Part shown: one piece after another, positions 7,182-8,193 of the stretch
How the letters are laid out: each line of letters starts with the position of its first letter
Position numbering within the stretch: position 1 is the stretch's first letter
Assembly: GCA_002426025.1 (NCBI GenBank)
Contig: DINP01000124.1
Location: forward strand, 49,893 to 58,085
Length of the DNA: 8,193 nt
Reading direction: 5' to 3'
From: Bacteroidales bacterium UBA5537
Lineage (GTDB): Bacteria; Bacteroidota; Bacteroidia; Bacteroidales; Lentimicrobiaceae
Notes under the pieces: generated by a model
What the model was told of the DNA's origin: nothing
Database searches by the model: none
What the model saw: only the letters and a program-made list of their open reading frames with translations
Translations under genes and position numbers: made by a program

Positions 7182-7589
7182 TTATTTCTTACCTTTTGCA
7201 GGGGCTGCTACTTTGCCACCTTTTGGACGCTTGGTTCCGTATTTTGACCTGCGCTGGTTACGACCATCAACACCAGATGTATCAAGTGCACCGCGGATAA
7301 TGTGATATCTTACACCAGGAAGGTCTTTAACCCTGCCGCCACGGATCATTACGATCGAGTGCTCCTGAAGGTTGTGGCCTTCGCCCGGAATGTATGCATT
7401 CACTTCTTTACCGTTGGTGAGCCTTACCCTGGCTACCTTACGCATGGCAGAGTTTGGTTTCTTGGGCGTAGTAGTATAAACCCTAACGCAAACACCCCTG
7501 CGCTGTGGACATGAATCCAATGCAGGAGATTTACTCTTATCGGTCAACTTTTTACGTCCTTTACGAACCAATTGCGAAATTGTAGGCAT
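7182..7589 (-). CDS. rpsL: 30S ribosomal protein S12
   Basis: S12 sits at the decoding centre and controls translational accuracy. The protein is 135 residues when started at ATG 7589-7587 (MPTISQLVRKGRKKL), the universal S12 beginning. The frame stays open 46 codons further upstream, but that part runs through the promoter at 7645-7674, so it is not coding. Conserved landmarks are CPQRRGVCVRVYTTTPKKPN (27-46), GEGHNLQEHS (69-78) and GGRVKDLPGVRYH (84-96). Lys43 and Lys88, whose changes give streptomycin resistance, are both wild type. Asp89, the residue methylthiolated by RimO in E. coli, is present. The C-terminal tail is lysine-rich (KGGKVAAPAKGKK). It is the first gene of the operon. There is no Shine-Dalgarno sequence; the leader just upstream is A/T-rich. 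Confidence 0.98.
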   Translation of the reverse strand: MPTISQLVRKGRKKLTDKSKSPALDSCPQRRGVCVRVYTTTPKKPNSAMRKVARVRLTNGKEVNAYIPGEGHNLQEHSIVMIRGGRVKDLPGVRYHIIRGALDTSGVDGRNQRRSKYGTKRPKGGKVAAPAKGKK

Positions 7590-7624
7590 ATTAGAACTTT
7601 TAAATTGGTTTTTATACTCGGCTA

Positions 7625-7640
7625 CCCCTTTTTTTAGGGG
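7625..7640 (-). promoter_or_regulatory. Small hairpin at the 5' end of the rpsL leader
   Basis: On the minus strand the transcript from the proximal promoter should begin close to CCCCT-AAAAAA-AGGGG, a perfect 5-bp stem with an A-rich 6-nt loop. It starts within a few bases of the predicted start site and lies about 36 nt before the rpsL ATG. A 5'-terminal hairpin of this kind often protects mRNA from decay; that role is inference here. It is not followed by a U-run, so it is not a terminator. Confidence 0.5.
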
Positions 7641-7644
7641 ACTG

Positions 7645-7674
7645 CAAAAGTACAACTTAATTTTAACTTTACAA
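7645..7674 (-). promoter_or_regulatory. Proximal promoter of the rpsL operon (Bacteroidota sigma-ABfr type)
   Basis: Read on the minus strand, TTG (7674-7672) is followed by exactly 19 bases and then TACTTTTG (7652-7645). This fits the primary promoter consensus of Bacteroidota, TTTG about 19-21 bp before TAnnTTTG. Transcription should start around 7636-7641 and give a 5' UTR of about 50 nt before rpsL. No other promoter of this quality was seen between the genes downstream, so this one probably drives the whole ribosomal protein operon. Confidence 0.8.
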
Positions 7675-7746
7675 GAAGCTGAACAAAAAATAATTACATT
7701 CTTATCCTGTGCTTGCCAGAACAGCATTTCCGAGGTGTTTCAATTC

Positions 7747-8010
7747 ATCGGAAAAATCCTTTTCGGATATAAACAATGCTGACCAGGGTAAAATTCTGAA
7801 AAATGAAAGGGAGAGAAGATATTGACAGACACGTCGGGCCATCGGCCCAAGACTAAATCAATACCCCGGAATTTTAAGTGTCGGTGCCCTGCGGCTGGCA
7901 TTGATTGAAACCTATAGTTGTCTAACTTTATCAGGTTTCCCGGATTCGAAAATCTCAGAAAATTTGTGCATTTCAGAAAGTTGCAAAATGATTGCTTCTC
8001 TCGAAATGCG
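7747..8010 (-). ncRNA. Candidate structured RNA or long operon leader between two promoters
   Basis: This stretch has no credible coding sequence on either strand. On the minus strand, downstream of the distal promoter, it holds a series of hairpins. A long one at 7969-8008 (CATTTC/GAAATG closing stem, AGAGAAG/CTTTCT and GCAA/TTGC inside) begins almost at the predicted start site. A second at 7907-7939 pairs GAAACCT with AGGTTTC and AGTT with AACT around an AGAC loop. A third at 7833-7853 pairs GGGCC with GGCCC around a 3-nt loop, with outer GTC/GAC. An inverted repeat at 7747-7768 (8 pairs, one mismatch) or a short ATCC/GGAT stem followed by T5 lies near the end. I see no signature of tmRNA, RNase P RNA or SRP RNA. 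It may be an independent small RNA or the 5' leader of a longer rpsL mRNA. Confidence 0.35.
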
Positions 8011-8014
8011 GCTG

Positions 8015-8044
8015 CAAAAGTACAAACTTATTCTACAAGTCCAA
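8015..8044 (-). promoter_or_regulatory. Distal promoter (Bacteroidota sigma-ABfr type)
   Basis: On the minus strand TTG (8044-8042) is followed by 19 bases and TACTTTTG (8022-8015), the same spacing and the same -7 box as the proximal promoter. Fourteen bases around the -7 box (TTGTACTTTTGCAG) are identical in both promoters, exactly 370 bp apart. It would start a transcript near 8008 that either ends in the intergenic region as a small RNA or continues into rpsL as a long leader of about 420 nt. It lies just downstream of the terminator of the preceding transcript, as expected for a new transcription unit. Confidence 0.72.
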
Positions 8045-8077
8045 CTTTTTTATGATCTTTTTTGTGCAAAAATCAAT

Positions 8078-8111
8078 AAAAAACAAAAATGAGCTCCGGT
8101 TAGCTCATTTT
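8078..8111 (-). terminator. Intrinsic terminator of the upstream transcript
   Basis: A perfect 10-bp stem (AAAATGAGCT at 8111-8102 pairing with AGCTCATTTT at 8095-8086) encloses a 6-nt loop. On the minus strand it runs into TTTTTGTTTTTTATTG, a long T-rich tail. On the plus strand the stem is followed by GAAG rather than a T-run, so it acts mainly leftward. It should end the transcript of whatever minus-strand gene lies beyond the right edge and so isolate the ribosomal protein operon from it. Confidence 0.8.
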
Positions 8112-8193
8112 GAAGCAGTTAAAGAACCAAATCTTCTGATGAAGAATTATGAAACATAATTGGTAAATTCAAACGGTTGTATGCATTGAATTA
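8112..8193 (-). other. Possible 3' end of an unknown upstream gene
   Basis: One minus-strand frame is open from the edge for 14 codons (ending FEFTNYVS) and stops at TAA 8149-8147, 36 nt before the terminator stem. That spacing would suit the end of a gene lying mostly outside the window, but 14 codons are too few to recognise a family, and the segment could equally be 3' untranslated sequence. In many Bacteroidota the str-S10 operon follows rpoC, sometimes with a small DUF3467 gene between; nothing here identifies either. Confidence 0.25.

Noticed and set aside
7590..7727. In-frame 46-codon N-terminal extension of rpsL
   Set aside because: It runs through the promoter and 5' hairpin, its residues match nothing in S12, and the internal Met gives the universal S12 start MPTISQLVRKG.
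7901..8092. Plus-strand ORF of 63 codons in the intergenic region
   Set aside because: It covers the distal promoter, the first two hairpins and the A-rich terminator tail; the residues show no domain and the end is low-complexity lysine/asparagine.
8118..8128. boxA-like sequence GGTTCTTTAAC on the minus strand
   Set aside because: The TCTTTAA core resembles boxA, but it sits just before the terminator of the preceding transcript rather than in a leader, and so short a match is likely by chance.

Overview
The window is the proximal part of a merged str-S10 ribosomal protein operon from a Bacteroidota bacterium, all on the minus strand and read from right to left. Gene order in the direction of transcription is rpsL, rpsG, fusA, rpsJ, rplC, rplD, rplW, rplB, rpsS, rplV, rpsC, then the first 45 codons of rplP at the left edge. 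The phylum call rests on four things: protein details typical of the group (L2 with DHPMGGGEG, L3 without the proteobacterial modified glutamine, L16 starting MLQPKKTKYRK), two upstream promoters of the Bacteroidota type (TTG, 19 bp, TAnnTTTG), no Shine-Dalgarno sequence before any of the twelve starts, and no tuf gene between fusA and rpsJ. Class Bacteroidia is likely; I cannot name a genus from this window.

Layout from right to left. Positions 8112-8193 hold what may be the last codons or the 3' UTR of an unknown upstream minus-strand gene, closed by a strong hairpin terminator at 8078-8111. Next is a non-coding stretch of about 500 bp (7590-8085) with a distal promoter at 8015-8044, a region of about 260 nt with several hairpins (candidate structured RNA or long operon leader), and a proximal promoter at 7645-7674. 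The proximal transcript would begin with a small hairpin and have a 5' UTR of about 50 nt before rpsL at 7589. From rpsL to the left edge the genes are packed tightly: gaps run from 5 to 75 bp, and rplC and rplD overlap by 10 nt.

The products are core parts of the ribosome. S12, S7, S10, S19 and S3 build the decoding region, head and mRNA entry of the 30S subunit. L3, L4, L23, L2, L22 and L16 build the peptidyl-transferase surroundings and exit tunnel of the 50S subunit. EF-G moves the ribosome along mRNA. All coding sequences appear intact and conserved, with no mobile elements, CRISPR or accessory genes. The one part that ordinary annotation leaves unexplained is the structured 5' region between the two promoters.
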